A stretch of 64,000 nt of DNA, taken from positions 1,760,501-1,824,500 of the forward strand of contig CANMTU010000001.1 in NCBI GenBank assembly GCA_947501005.1. Reading direction: 5' to 3'. A program made the translations under genes and the position numbers. Every line of letters begins with the position of its first letter. Positions within the stretch are counted from its first letter, which is position 1. Shown here in pieces: positions 56,426 through 64,000 of this stretch. This stretch comes from an uncultured Erythrobacter sp. (GTDB taxonomy: Bacteria; Pseudomonadota; Alphaproteobacteria; Sphingomonadales; Sphingomonadaceae). The notes beneath the pieces are model-generated. The model made no database searches. It was given only the letters and a program-made list of their open reading frames with translations, and had not been told where the DNA came from.

Positions 56426-56472
56426 CGGCCACCTTCCTTGTTCATTCATGCGCCCTATGCCATCGCAGCGGC

Positions 56473-57162
56473 GTGACGAACACTCAAGATGCGATCCGTG
56501 CGCGCGATCTTCGCCTGACGCTGGGATCCGATGCCGCGCCCGTCGAAATCCTCAAGGGACTGGACCTGACCGTCGCCCGGGGGGAGACGGTGGCGCTGCT
56601 CGGCCCGTCTGGTTCGGGCAAGAGTTCGCTGATGGCGGTGCTGTCGGGGCTGGAACGCGCCTCGTCGGGCAGCCTGCACGTCGCGGGCGCGAATTTTTCC
56701 GCCATGGACGAGGATGCGCTGGCCCATGCGAGGCGGGGGCGGATCGGCATCGTGTTGCAGGCCTTTCATCTCCTCCCCACCATGACCGCGCTGGAAAACG
56801 TCGCGACCCCGATGGAACTGGGCGGCGAGCCCGAGGCGCAGGCCCGCGCCCGGGCCGAACTCGAGGCGGTCGGCCTCGGCCACCGTCTGTCGCATTATCC
56901 GCAGCAGCTTTCGGGCGGCGAGCAGCAGCGCGTCGCCCTCGCCCGCGCCATCGCGCCGCGCCCCGAACTGATCTTCGCAGACGAGCCGACCGGCAATCTC
57001 GATGCCGCGACCGGGCACGAGATCGTCGACCTGCTGTTCGCGCGGCGGGCGGAAACCGGCGCCACCTTGCTGGTCATCACCCACGATCCCGAACTGGCCG
57101 CGAAATGCGCGCGGGTGCTGACCCTGGGCGACGGCCTGATCGCCAGCGACACTGCCGCGTGA
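56473..57162 (+). CDS. ABC transporter ATP-binding protein (LolD/YbbA-like)
   Basis: A 229-residue ATPase with Walker A LLGPSGSGKSSL, Q loop VLQAFHLLPTMTALENV, signature LSGGEQQRVALARAI, Walker B LIFADEPTGNLD and the switch histidine in ITHDPEL. This spectrum is that of the LolD/MacB/YbbA group, which powers FtsX-type permeases. Start is GTG 56473. It overlaps the permease start by 4 bases. Confidence 0.93.
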   Translation: MTNTQDAIRARDLRLTLGSDAAPVEILKGLDLTVARGETVALLGPSGSGKSSLMAVLSGLERASSGSLHVAGANFSAMDEDALAHARRGRIGIVLQAFHLLPTMTALENVATPMELGGEPEAQARARAELEAVGLGHRLSHYPQQLSGGEQQRVALARAIAPRPELIFADEPTGNLDAATGHEIVDLLFARRAETGATLLVITHDPELAAKCARVLTLGDGLIASDTAA

Positions 57163-59684
57163 GCGCAGCGTCGGGCATGGGTTGGAGCGGGGCCTGGCGC
57201 ATCGCCCGGCGCGATCTTAATGCGCGGTTCAAGGGGCTGCGCCTGCTGCTGGTGTGCCTGTTCCTCGGCACCGCCGCGCTGGCCGCGATCGGCACACTGA
57301 CCGCGGCGATCGAGCGCGAGCTCACGACGAACGGCCGCGCGTTCCTCGGCGGCGACCTGCAGATCGAGGTCTGGCAGCGCCCGCTGACCGGCGAGGAACG
57401 CGCCGCGCTGGAGGAATTGGGCGAAGTTTCGCCCGGCACGCGTATCCAAGCGATGGCCCGGTTCGGAGACACTGCCGCCCCGATCGAACTGAAGGCGGTC
57501 GCGCCGAACTACCCGCTTTACGGGACGCTGACGCTGGACGATGGCAAGGCGGTCTCCGCGCCGCGAGGGGACGACGTCTATCTCAGCCCCGACGCCGCCG
57601 CGCGCCTCGGCGTGAGCATCGGTGATGCGCTGGAAATCGGCACGACGAACGTGCGGGTCGCGGGGCTGATCGGCAGCGAACCCGACCGGCTGGGCGAAGG
57701 CTTCCAGCTCGGCCCGACGGTGATTGCGGCTGAGGACCTGCCGCAGCGCGCGGGTCTGATCGCCCCCGGCTCGATGTACGAAAGCAAGACACGGGTGCGG
57801 TTCGACACGCCCCGCGATCTGGAAGCGGTGCAGGACGACATTGAAGCCCGCTTCCCCGGCGCCGGGTTCGACATCGACACCGCTGAGCGCGCGGCACCCG
57901 GCACCGAGCGGTTCATCGGCCGGATGAGCGAATTTCTCACCCTCGTCGGCCTCGCCGCGTTGGTGATCGCGGGCATCGGCATTGGCGGCGGGGTAACGAG
58001 CTATCTCGACGGGCGGCGGCAAGGCATCGCCACGCTCAAGATCCTCGGCGCGACCAGCCGCGACATCACGCGCATTTATGCGTTGCAGATCGCGGCGGCA
58101 GCCGTGGTCGCGAGCGTGGCAGGGCTGGTGGTCGGCGTCGCGGTGGTGCCGCTGCTGGCGGGCGCGCTCGAAGGGTTGCTCCCGGTCGAGATGGGGTTCG
58201 TGCTCGATGGCGGCGCCCTGTTGCTGGCGGCGACCTACGGTCTGCTGGTCGCGCTGGTCTTCGCCGCGCCGCCGCTGCTGCGCGCCCGCCGCTTTCCGGC
58301 GATGGCACTGATGCGGGCGCGCGTCGCGCCGCTGGCGCGGGACCGGACGGCGCTATGGGTGGTGGGCGCGGGGCTTGGCGGCATCGTCGCGCTTGCGCTG
58401 CTGACGTCGGAGCAGCCGCTGCTGGCCGCCGGCTTCCTTGCGGGCGCGGCGGCGGTGCTGGGCCTGTTGTGGCTGCTCGGGTGGGCGATCCGGCGCGGGG
58501 CCGCGCGCCTGCCCCGCCCCGCCAGCCCGATCGTACGCAGCGCCCTTGCCAATCTGCACCGCCCGGGTTCGAACACCGGGGCACTGGTGACCGCGCTCGG
58601 CTTCGGCCTGTCCGCCTTCGTCCTCCTCGCCGCGGTACAAAGCGCGATCGACGGCAATATCGAAAGCCGGGTGCCGGACCGCGCGCCGGACTATTTCGTA
58701 CTCGACATCCCGCGCGACGGCGAGGCGCGGTTCCGCGATATCGTCCGCGCCGAGGACCCGCAGGCGACCATCCGCATGGTCCCCGCCCTGCGCGGATCGG
58801 TGCTGGCTTTCGGGCCACGCGGCGACATGACCCGCACCGCCGATCTGGAGAATATTCCCGACGGCGCCTGGGCACTGCGTGGCGAACGCGGCCTCACCTA
58901 TTCCGACGATCTGCCGCAGGGCAACAGCCTCACCGAAGGGGAATGGTGGGGGCCGATGTGGCGGGGCGAGCCGCAGGTCTCGGTCGACGCGGAATTCGCC
59001 GAAGCGGCCGGGCTCGGCATCGGAGACTACATCACCTTCGGCGTTCTGGGGGTAGAGCGCACGGCGCGCATCGCCAATCTGCGCCAGATCGACTGGGAAA
59101 GCCTCGGCTTCAACTACGTCTTCGTCCTCAGCCCCAACACCCTGGCCGACACGCCGCACAATCTCGCCGCGACGATCGAACTGGCCAAGGACGCACCGAC
59201 CGGCCCCTTGTTGCAGGACATGGTGCGCACCTTTCCGTCCGCCTCGGTGATCGAGGTCGGCGGGGTGCTGGAACAGGCGCGGACAATCCTCGAACAGGTC
59301 GGCCTCGCCACGCTGGCGGCGGCGAGCGTGGCGGTGCTGGCGGGCCTCGCCGTGCTGCTCGGCGCGATCGCGGCGGCGCGCGCTGCGCGGACTTACGACA
59401 CGGTGATCCTGCGCGTGCTGGGTGCGGACCGGCGGCAGATCCTCACGATGCAGCTCATCGAATACGCCCTGCTTGCCGCCGCGCTTGCCGTGGTCGCGCT
59501 CGGCCTCGGCAGTCTGACCGCTTGGCTGATCGTCACCCAGCTGTTCGAGTTCGACTGGCTGCCCGACTGGGGCGAGGTCTTCGCCGTGCTGGGCGCCGGC
59601 CTTGCCATCGTGTTCGCCTTCGCGCTGGGCGGTTCGCTCCCGCTGCTGCGTGCGAAACCGGCCCAGGCACTGCGCGCGCTCTAG
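57159..59684 (+). CDS. FtsX-like ABC permease (YbbP type)
   Basis: An 841-residue inner-membrane protein with ten predicted hydrophobic segments arranged as two FtsX units, each with a large periplasmic domain, as in E. coli YbbP. Segments include LLLVCLFLGTAALAAIGTL near the N-terminus, VGLAALVIAGIGIGGGVTSYLDGRRQGIATLKILGA, and the final VLRVLGADRRQILTMQLIEYALLAAALAVVALG. With the ATPase it forms a lipid- or lipoprotein-handling or efflux complex, and the adjacent TesA-like esterase mirrors the E. coli tesA-ybbA-ybbP order. Start is GTG 57159, within the GTGA overlap. Confidence 0.92.
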   Translation: MSAASGMGWSGAWRIARRDLNARFKGLRLLLVCLFLGTAALAAIGTLTAAIERELTTNGRAFLGGDLQIEVWQRPLTGEERAALEELGEVSPGTRIQAMARFGDTAAPIELKAVAPNYPLYGTLTLDDGKAVSAPRGDDVYLSPDAAARLGVSIGDALEIGTTNVRVAGLIGSEPDRLGEGFQLGPTVIAAEDLPQRAGLIAPGSMYESKTRVRFDTPRDLEAVQDDIEARFPGAGFDIDTAERAAPGTERFIGRMSEFLTLVGLAALVIAGIGIGGGVTSYLDGRRQGIATLKILGATSRDITRIYALQIAAAAVVASVAGLVVGVAVVPLLAGALEGLLPVEMGFVLDGGALLLAATYGLLVALVFAAPPLLRARRFPAMALMRARVAPLARDRTALWVVGAGLGGIVALALLTSEQPLLAAGFLAGAAAVLGLLWLLGWAIRRGAARLPRPASPIVRSALANLHRPGSNTGALVTALGFGLSAFVLLAAVQSAIDGNIESRVPDRAPDYFVLDIPRDGEARFRDIVRAEDPQATIRMVPALRGSVLAFGPRGDMTRTADLENIPDGAWALRGERGLTYSDDLPQGNSLTEGEWWGPMWRGEPQVSVDAEFAEAAGLGIGDYITFGVLGVERTARIANLRQIDWESLGFNYVFVLSPNTLADTPHNLAATIELAKDAPTGPLLQDMVRTFPSASVIEVGGVLEQARTILEQVGLATLAAASVAVLAGLAVLLGAIAAARAARTYDTVILRVLGADRRQILTMQLIEYALLAAALAVVALGLGSLTAWLIVTQLFEFDWLPDWGEVFAVLGAGLAIVFAFALGGSLPLLRAKPAQALRAL

Positions 59685-60103
59685 CGGAAGGTGACGCCGC
59701 CCGAGGTATCGGGACGGTCGAGACCGTCCCGGCCTTTCGGATCGGCGCCGTACTTGTTCGGCCCCGGCGTACCGTCGAGGCACATGAAGACGAAAACCAC
59801 GAGGCTTCCCAGATACGGAACGAAATTGAGCAGCACGAACCAGCCCGAACGGCCCTGATCGTGAAACCGGCGGACCTGCACTGCCAGCGCCGGTATGAAC
59901 GACGCGACCAGGAAAATTGCCATGAGAATGAAGCCCGGTCCCAATCCCTCGGTCGGATCGGCAAGGAAGGCCGAACTCCCGGCGACGAAAGCCAGCACCG
60001 TGTAGACGATCACCATCAACAAGGTGAACATCCAGTATTCCTTACGCCGCGAGCGCCCCGCGAAATCGGCGTAGCGCTCGTATGGCAAGATCATCCATTC
60101 CAT
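59681..60103 (-). CDS. DUF805 membrane protein
   Basis: A 140-residue membrane protein of the DUF805 family. The N-terminus has YADFAGRSRRKEYWMFTLL (family signature F-x-G-R-x-x-R), followed by four hydrophobic segments and the second signature VRRFHDQGRSGWFVLLNFVPYLGSLVVF. The C-terminal tail is soluble (PGPNKYGADPKGRD). Function unknown. It is convergent with the ftsX-like gene (overlap of 4 bases). Confidence 0.9.
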   Translation of the reverse strand: MEWMILPYERYADFAGRSRRKEYWMFTLLMVIVYTVLAFVAGSSAFLADPTEGLGPGFILMAIFLVASFIPALAVQVRRFHDQGRSGWFVLLNFVPYLGSLVVFVFMCLDGTPGPNKYGADPKGRDGLDRPDTSGGVTFR

Positions 60104-60293
60104 CTTCAGCCCCCCTTTGGTCTGGCGACAGGTCTACACATACCGTTCGGCAGGTAAAGCGACTGGCGAAGGCTTGGATCGTCTCTCCGCGTCCAACCGT
60201 CTTGCCGCCGCCGCCCTCTTGGGCTAGGGGCGCCCACAAATTGCGCGGGCTGGGTTCAGCTCCGCCCCCACTGCACCAATCGAAAGCATCATT

Positions 60294-62114
60294 ATGTCCC
60301 GCGATCTGCGCAACGTGGCGATCATCGCCCACGTCGACCATGGCAAGACCACTCTGGTCGACCAGCTCTTCCGCCAGTCCGGCACCTTCCGCGAGAACCA
60401 GCGCGTCGAAGAGCGGGCGATGGATTCGAACGACCTCGAAAAAGAACGCGGCATCACCATTCTTGCCAAGTGCACCAGCGTCGAATGGAACGGCACCCGC
60501 ATCAACATCGTCGATACCCCGGGCCACGCCGATTTCGGCGCCGAGGTGGAACGCATCCTCAGCATGGTCGACGGGGTCATCCTGCTGGTCGATTCCGCCG
60601 AGGGGCCGATGCCGCAGACCAAGTTCGTCACCGGCAAGGCGCTCGCCCTGGGCCTGCGCCCGATCGTGGTCGTCAACAAGATCGACCGCGGCGATGCGCG
60701 CCCGCAGGAAGTGCTGGACGAGGTGTTCGATCTGTTCGCCAATCTCGACGCGAATGACGAGCAGCTTGAATTCCCCTCGCTCTGGGCCTCCGGCCGCGAC
60801 GGGTACGCGAGCGAGGACGAAACCGCGCGCAGTGGCGATCTCAACCCGTTGTTCCAGCTGATCGTCGATCACGTTCCGCCGCCGGGCCTCGACACGGACG
60901 GGCCGTTCAGCTTCCTCGCCACCCTGCTCGATCGCGACAATTTCATGGGCCGCGTGCTGACCGGTCGCGTGCAGTCCGGCAAGATCAAGCTCAACGATCC
61001 GATTCACGCCCTCGACGGCGAAGGCAAGGTGATCGAGGTCGGCCGCGCGACCAAGCTGCTGAGCTTCGACGGGCTGGAGCGCGTGCCGGTGGACAGTGCG
61101 CAGGCAGGCGACATCATCGCGCTTGCGGGCCTCGAAAAGGCGACCGTGTCCAACACCATTGCCGATCCGTCCGTCTCCGAACCGATCCACGCCCAGCCGA
61201 TCGACCCGCCGACCCTCGCCATGCGCTTTGCCGTCAACGACAGCCCGCTGGCCGGGCGCGAAGGCACCAAGGTGACCAGCCGCATGATCCGCGACCGGCT
61301 CTACCGCGAGGCGGAAACCAACGTCGCCATCCGCATTACCGAGAGCGAGGACAAGGACGCCTTCGAAGTCGCCGGGCGCGGCGAGTTGCAACTGGGCGTG
61401 CTGATCGAGACGATGCGCCGCGAAGGCTTCGAACTCGGCATCTCCCGCCCCCGCGTGCTGTTCCGCGAGGAAAACGGGCAACGTATGGAGCCGTTCGAGA
61501 CCGTCGTGATCGACGTGGACGACGAATATTCCGGCACGGTCGTGGAAAAGATGCAGCGCCGCAAGGCCGAGCTGACCGAGATGCGCCCCTCGGGCAGCGG
61601 CAAGACCCGCATCACCTTTTCGGCCCCGTCACGCGGGCTGATCGGCTATCATGGCGAATTCCTGTCCGACACGCGCGGCACGGGCATCATGAACCGCCTG
61701 TTCGAGAAGTACGACACCCATCGCGGCCCCATCGAAGGGCGGCAGAACGGCGTGCTGATCTCGATGGTGCCGGGTGAAGCCGTCCCCTACGCGCTCAACG
61801 CGCTGGAGGATCGCGGCGAGTTGTTCATCGGCGGCGGCGCGAAGATCTACGAAGGCATGGTGATCGGCGAGAATGCCAAGCCCGACGATCTCGAAGTCAA
61901 TCCGATGAAGTCAAAGCAGCTCACCAACTTCCGCTCGACCGGCAAGGACGATGCGATCCGCCTGACCCCGCCCCGCGTGATGACGCTGGAACAGGCGATC
62001 GCCTATATCGACGACGACGAGATGGTCGAGGTGACGCCTGCCAGCATCCGCCTGCGCAAGGCGATCCTCGATCCGCACGAGCGCAAGCGGGCCAAGCGTT
62101 CGGGCCAGAACTGA
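60294..62114 (+). CDS. typA: translational GTPase TypA/BipA
   Basis: Ribosome-binding GTPase needed for 50S assembly and stress adaptation. The 606-residue protein has G1 [11 protein letters not shown]2 ERGITI, G3 DTPGHADF and G4 NKID ([11 protein letters not shown]), EF-G-like domains II, III and V, and the TypA-specific C-terminal domain with [10 protein letters not shown]-like [22 protein letters not shown] and the KQLTNFRS segment. Confidence 0.97.
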   Translation: MSRDLRNVAIIAHVDHGKTTLVDQLFRQSGTFRENQRVEERAMDSNDLEKERGITILAKCTSVEWNGTRINIVDTPGHADFGAEVERILSMVDGVILLVDSAEGPMPQTKFVTGKALALGLRPIVVVNKIDRGDARPQEVLDEVFDLFANLDANDEQLEFPSLWASGRDGYASEDETARSGDLNPLFQLIVDHVPPPGLDTDGPFSFLATLLDRDNFMGRVLTGRVQSGKIKLNDPIHALDGEGKVIEVGRATKLLSFDGLERVPVDSAQAGDIIALAGLEKATVSNTIADPSVSEPIHAQPIDPPTLAMRFAVNDSPLAGREGTKVTSRMIRDRLYREAETNVAIRITESEDKDAFEVAGRGELQLGVLIETMRREGFELGISRPRVLFREENGQRMEPFETVVIDVDDEYSGTVVEKMQRRKAELTEMRPSGSGKTRITFSAPSRGLIGYHGEFLSDTRGTGIMNRLFEKYDTHRGPIEGRQNGVLISMVPGEAVPYALNALEDRGELFIGGGAKIYEGMVIGENAKPDDLEVNPMKSKQLTNFRSTGKDDAIRLTPPRVMTLEQAIAYIDDDEMVEVTPASIRLRKAILDPHERKRAKRSGQN

Positions 62115-62130
62115 GGCTGCAACCGCCTGA

Positions 62131-62925
62131 TCAGTCCTGATCCTTCCAGGCCATGAAATTGGGCTGCCCGTTCGACGCGCTCACCCCGCCGTCGACGGGC
62201 AGGTTCGCCCCGGTGACGAAGCGCGCGTCCTCGCTGGCAAGGAAGGCAATCACGGCGGCAACGTCGTCCGGCTCGCCCGGCCGGCCCAATGGAATGCGGC
62301 GCACGAAGGCGTCGAGCAGCTTCTCGTCGGCTCGGATCGCATCGCTCATCTCGGTCCTGGTAAGCGAGGGGCAGACGGCGTTCACACGGATGCCGCTGGC
62401 GCCGAGTTGCAGCGCCAGGGCGCGGGTGAGGTTGGTGATCGCGCCCTTCGCCGCATTGTAGATCGGCATGGTCCAGTCGCCCCCGGTGCCCGACACGCTG
62501 GAGGTGTTGACGATGGCAGCGCCGCCCGCCGCCTTGCTTTGGGCCAGTGCCGGGATTGCCGCGCGGCACAGATAGAGCGTGCCCTTCACGTTGATGTCGA
62601 TCACGCTTTCGATATCGCCGTCATCCGCCTCGGCCAGCATGCCGGCCGCCGCGACGCCGGCATTGTTCACCAGCACGTCGAGCCCGCCGAACCGCTCGCA
62701 TGTCCGTTCGACGATCTGCGCGGCGAAGGCCTTGTCGCTCACATCGCCCTCGACGATCAGCGTGCGGTCGCCGTCGAGATCGGCGGCGACCCGTTCGAGA
62801 TCGTCCCGGCTCCGGGAATTGAGGACCACGTTCGCCCCCTCGCGGGCAAATCGCCGGGCGGTCGCTGCGCCGATACCGGACGATGAGCCGGTGACGATGA
62901 CGGTTGCGGATTGAAAGCGGTTCAT
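62131..62925 (-). CDS. short-chain dehydrogenase/reductase
   Basis: A 264-residue classical SDR. TGSSSGIG (cofactor), LVNNAGVA, the catalytic Ser in NTSSVSG and YNAAKGA (YxxxK) are present. The C-terminal PLGRPGEPDDVAAVIAFLASEDARFVTGANLPVDGGVSA is typical. The substrate is unknown. GGAGG lies well placed before ATG 62925. Confidence 0.92.
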   Translation of the reverse strand: MNRFQSATVIVTGSSSGIGAATARRFAREGANVVLNSRSRDDLERVAADLDGDRTLIVEGDVSDKAFAAQIVERTCERFGGLDVLVNNAGVAAAGMLAEADDGDIESVIDINVKGTLYLCRAAIPALAQSKAAGGAAIVNTSSVSGTGGDWTMPIYNAAKGAITNLTRALALQLGASGIRVNAVCPSLTRTEMSDAIRADEKLLDAFVRRIPLGRPGEPDDVAAVIAFLASEDARFVTGANLPVDGGVSASNGQPNFMAWKDQD

Positions 62926-63017
62926 TGGTATTGCCTCCGGGTTATTCGAAACGGGTTTGCCCATGCAACCAGCCTCGCCCCCGGAAAGGTCCTGGCGCCC
63001 CATCGACCCTTTCGGCG

Positions 63018-63770
63018 TCAGTCGACCAGGTAGAATTCACCCACCACGAGGCTGGCATACAGCGCCACGCCGATGAGGAAGGGCAGGAACCGGCTTTCCC
63101 GCTCCGCCGGCAATTCCTCCTTCAGGATCAGCAATATCATCGCACCGCCGACGAAGGCGAACAGGCAGCCGATCACGATCTGCGGCAGCTCCACGAACAG
63201 ACCCGTCAGCCAGCCCGCCAGCGTGGCCGCGACCAGCGCCCAGCGGCCCGCGCCGTCATAGATTTCGGGGTGGTCCGCCCGGCTCGCGAAGTCGGCGGTG
63301 ACGAAATGCAGCAGCAGGGCGATGAAGAACAGGACGAGGCCGCCCAGTGTCGGATCCTCGCGGTGATTGAGGAGATAGGAGATGATGAAGATCAGCAGGC
63401 AGCTGGCCGCGATATGGGTCCAGAATATCCCGCTTCCGGGCCGCCGGCCGCCGCCGCGTTTCTGCCCGCCGCGCGAGCCGACGACTGCCCGTTCGATACC
63501 GTAGAACAACGCCAGCCCGGCCAGCGACAGCGTATAGACCGAGGCTTCCGCCGCGCCGCGCGCCAGACCGAGGGCGCGCTGGAAAGTGGCGCTATGTGCG
63601 CCAAGTTCGGGCAGGATGTGCAGGAACACGTAGGCAACCGCCACCCCGCCCGCGAAGCTGAGCCAGCGACTGCGCGGCTCGGTATCGAGAAACCGCAACC
63701 GCCCGACGAATATGTGTACGGCGCAGAACGCGAGTGCCATCAGAGCGGTGATAGGTTCGATACCAGGCAT
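63018..63770 (-). CDS. multi-pass membrane protein of unknown function
   Basis: A 250-residue protein with about seven hydrophobic segments. The motifs VFLHILPELG and LLLHFVTADFASR carry conserved-looking His/Glu/Asp residues, loosely like a ZIP metal transporter, but the match is not enough to assign it. A basic loop (GSRGGQKRGGGRRPG, about residue 97-112) separates two halves. It lies on the opposite strand from the symporter, 84 bases away. Confidence 0.7.
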   Translation of the reverse strand: MPGIEPITALMALAFCAVHIFVGRLRFLDTEPRSRWLSFAGGVAVAYVFLHILPELGAHSATFQRALGLARGAAEASVYTLSLAGLALFYGIERAVVGSRGGQKRGGGRRPGSGIFWTHIAASCLLIFIISYLLNHREDPTLGGLVLFFIALLLHFVTADFASRADHPEIYDGAGRWALVAATLAGWLTGLFVELPQIVIGCLFAFVGGAMILLILKEELPAERESRFLPFLIGVALYASLVVGEFYLVD

Positions 63771-63854
63771 TGCGGCAGCTTATTCGCACACCCGCCGCCA
63801 GCGCCACCCCCGCCCCGGTAGTCATTCCCGGTTTCCTTTGTTACGTGGCGGTTC

Positions 63855-64000
63855 ATGCAAACCGGAACCCTCATTTCACTCGCAATCTACTTTGCCCTGA
63901 TGATCGCCATCGGGCTGTGGGCCTGGAAACGCTCGACCGACACGAGCGAGGGCTATCTGCTGGCCGGGCGCAACCTGCACCCCGCCGTCGCCGCCCTGTC
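63855..64000 (+). CDS. sodium:solute symporter family protein, 5' part
   Basis: Only the first 48 codons are in the window. The residues LISLAIYFALMIAIGLWAWKR and SEGYLLAGRNLHPAVAAL match the N-terminus of SSS-family transporters such as PutP, where the GRxL segment ends helix 1-2. The substrate cannot be told. Confidence 0.75.
   Translation, partial: MQTGTLISLAIYFALMIAIGLWAWKRSTDTSEGYLLAGRNLHPAVAAL

Overview
The window is GC-rich, densely coded chromosomal DNA from an alphaproteobacterium. The most likely home is Sphingomonadales, family Erythrobacteraceae. This rests on a PEPxxWA-type sorting signal, an UrcA protein, several RcnB/DUF-type sphingomonad proteins, a ChvG-ChvI/HprK/RapZ block, a circularly permuted two-piece tmRNA, and a LOV-HWE kinase like those of Erythrobacter litoralis. 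The genus is an inference. No rRNA, tRNA, CRISPR array, intact insertion sequence or prophage was seen.

Layout. 1-6.7 kb: cysteine desulfurase (cut by the window edge), alpha/beta hydrolase, TonB, small membrane and DUF proteins, and two zinc-peptidase-like proteins. 6.7-7.5 kb: no convincing gene. 7.5-14.6 kb: pckA divergent from chvI-chvG-hprK-rapZ-EIIA-HPr, a phosphate-relay and envelope-sensing block, then a TrmH-type methyltransferase. 14.6-24 kb: PEP-CTERM protein, lipoprotein, rmuC, def, MATE pump, M28 peptidase, glycosyltransferase, ettA. 24-25.7 kb: a stretch with different base composition, poor coding and unknown small ORFs. 25.7-30.7 kb: SlyD-like isomerase, acylphosphatase, a microbial rhodopsin with xenorhodopsin / Anabaena-sensory-rhodopsin residues, an RcnB-like protein, a prolyl-4-hydroxylase-like oxygenase, and a LOV histidine kinase. 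30.7-42.4 kb: class I lysS, MscS channel, DinG-like helicase, SixA, solo LuxR, UrcA, a cation/proton antiporter flanked by an intact and a decayed copy of the same ArsR gene, ksgA, flavodoxin-like reductase, PilZ. 42.5-48.2 kb: malate synthase G and an arginine-succinylation gene set (M20 hydrolase-astA-astB). 48.3-54.5 kb: small membrane protein, cspA, permuted tmRNA, mscL, lemA/TPM operon, Nudix, SDR, and a small operon of two paralogous 39-residue proteins plus pspC behind a sigma-54-type promoter. 54.6-64 kb: recF, SGNH esterase, LolD/FtsX-like exporter, DUF805 protein, typA, SDR, membrane protein, and the start of a sodium:solute symporter.

How the parts fit. The ChvG-ChvI/HprK/EIIA/HPr block beside pckA is a regulatory nitrogen/carbon relay with no sugar permease in the window. 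Malate synthase and the AST genes add carbon and nitrogen salvage. MscS, MscL, PspC with its microproteins, LemA/TPM and CspA are stress functions. The two observations most worth following are the light-sensing pair (rhodopsin with Pro in place of the usual helix-G Asp, and a LOV kinase 2 kb away) and the sigma-54-driven tandem microprotein-pspC operon.
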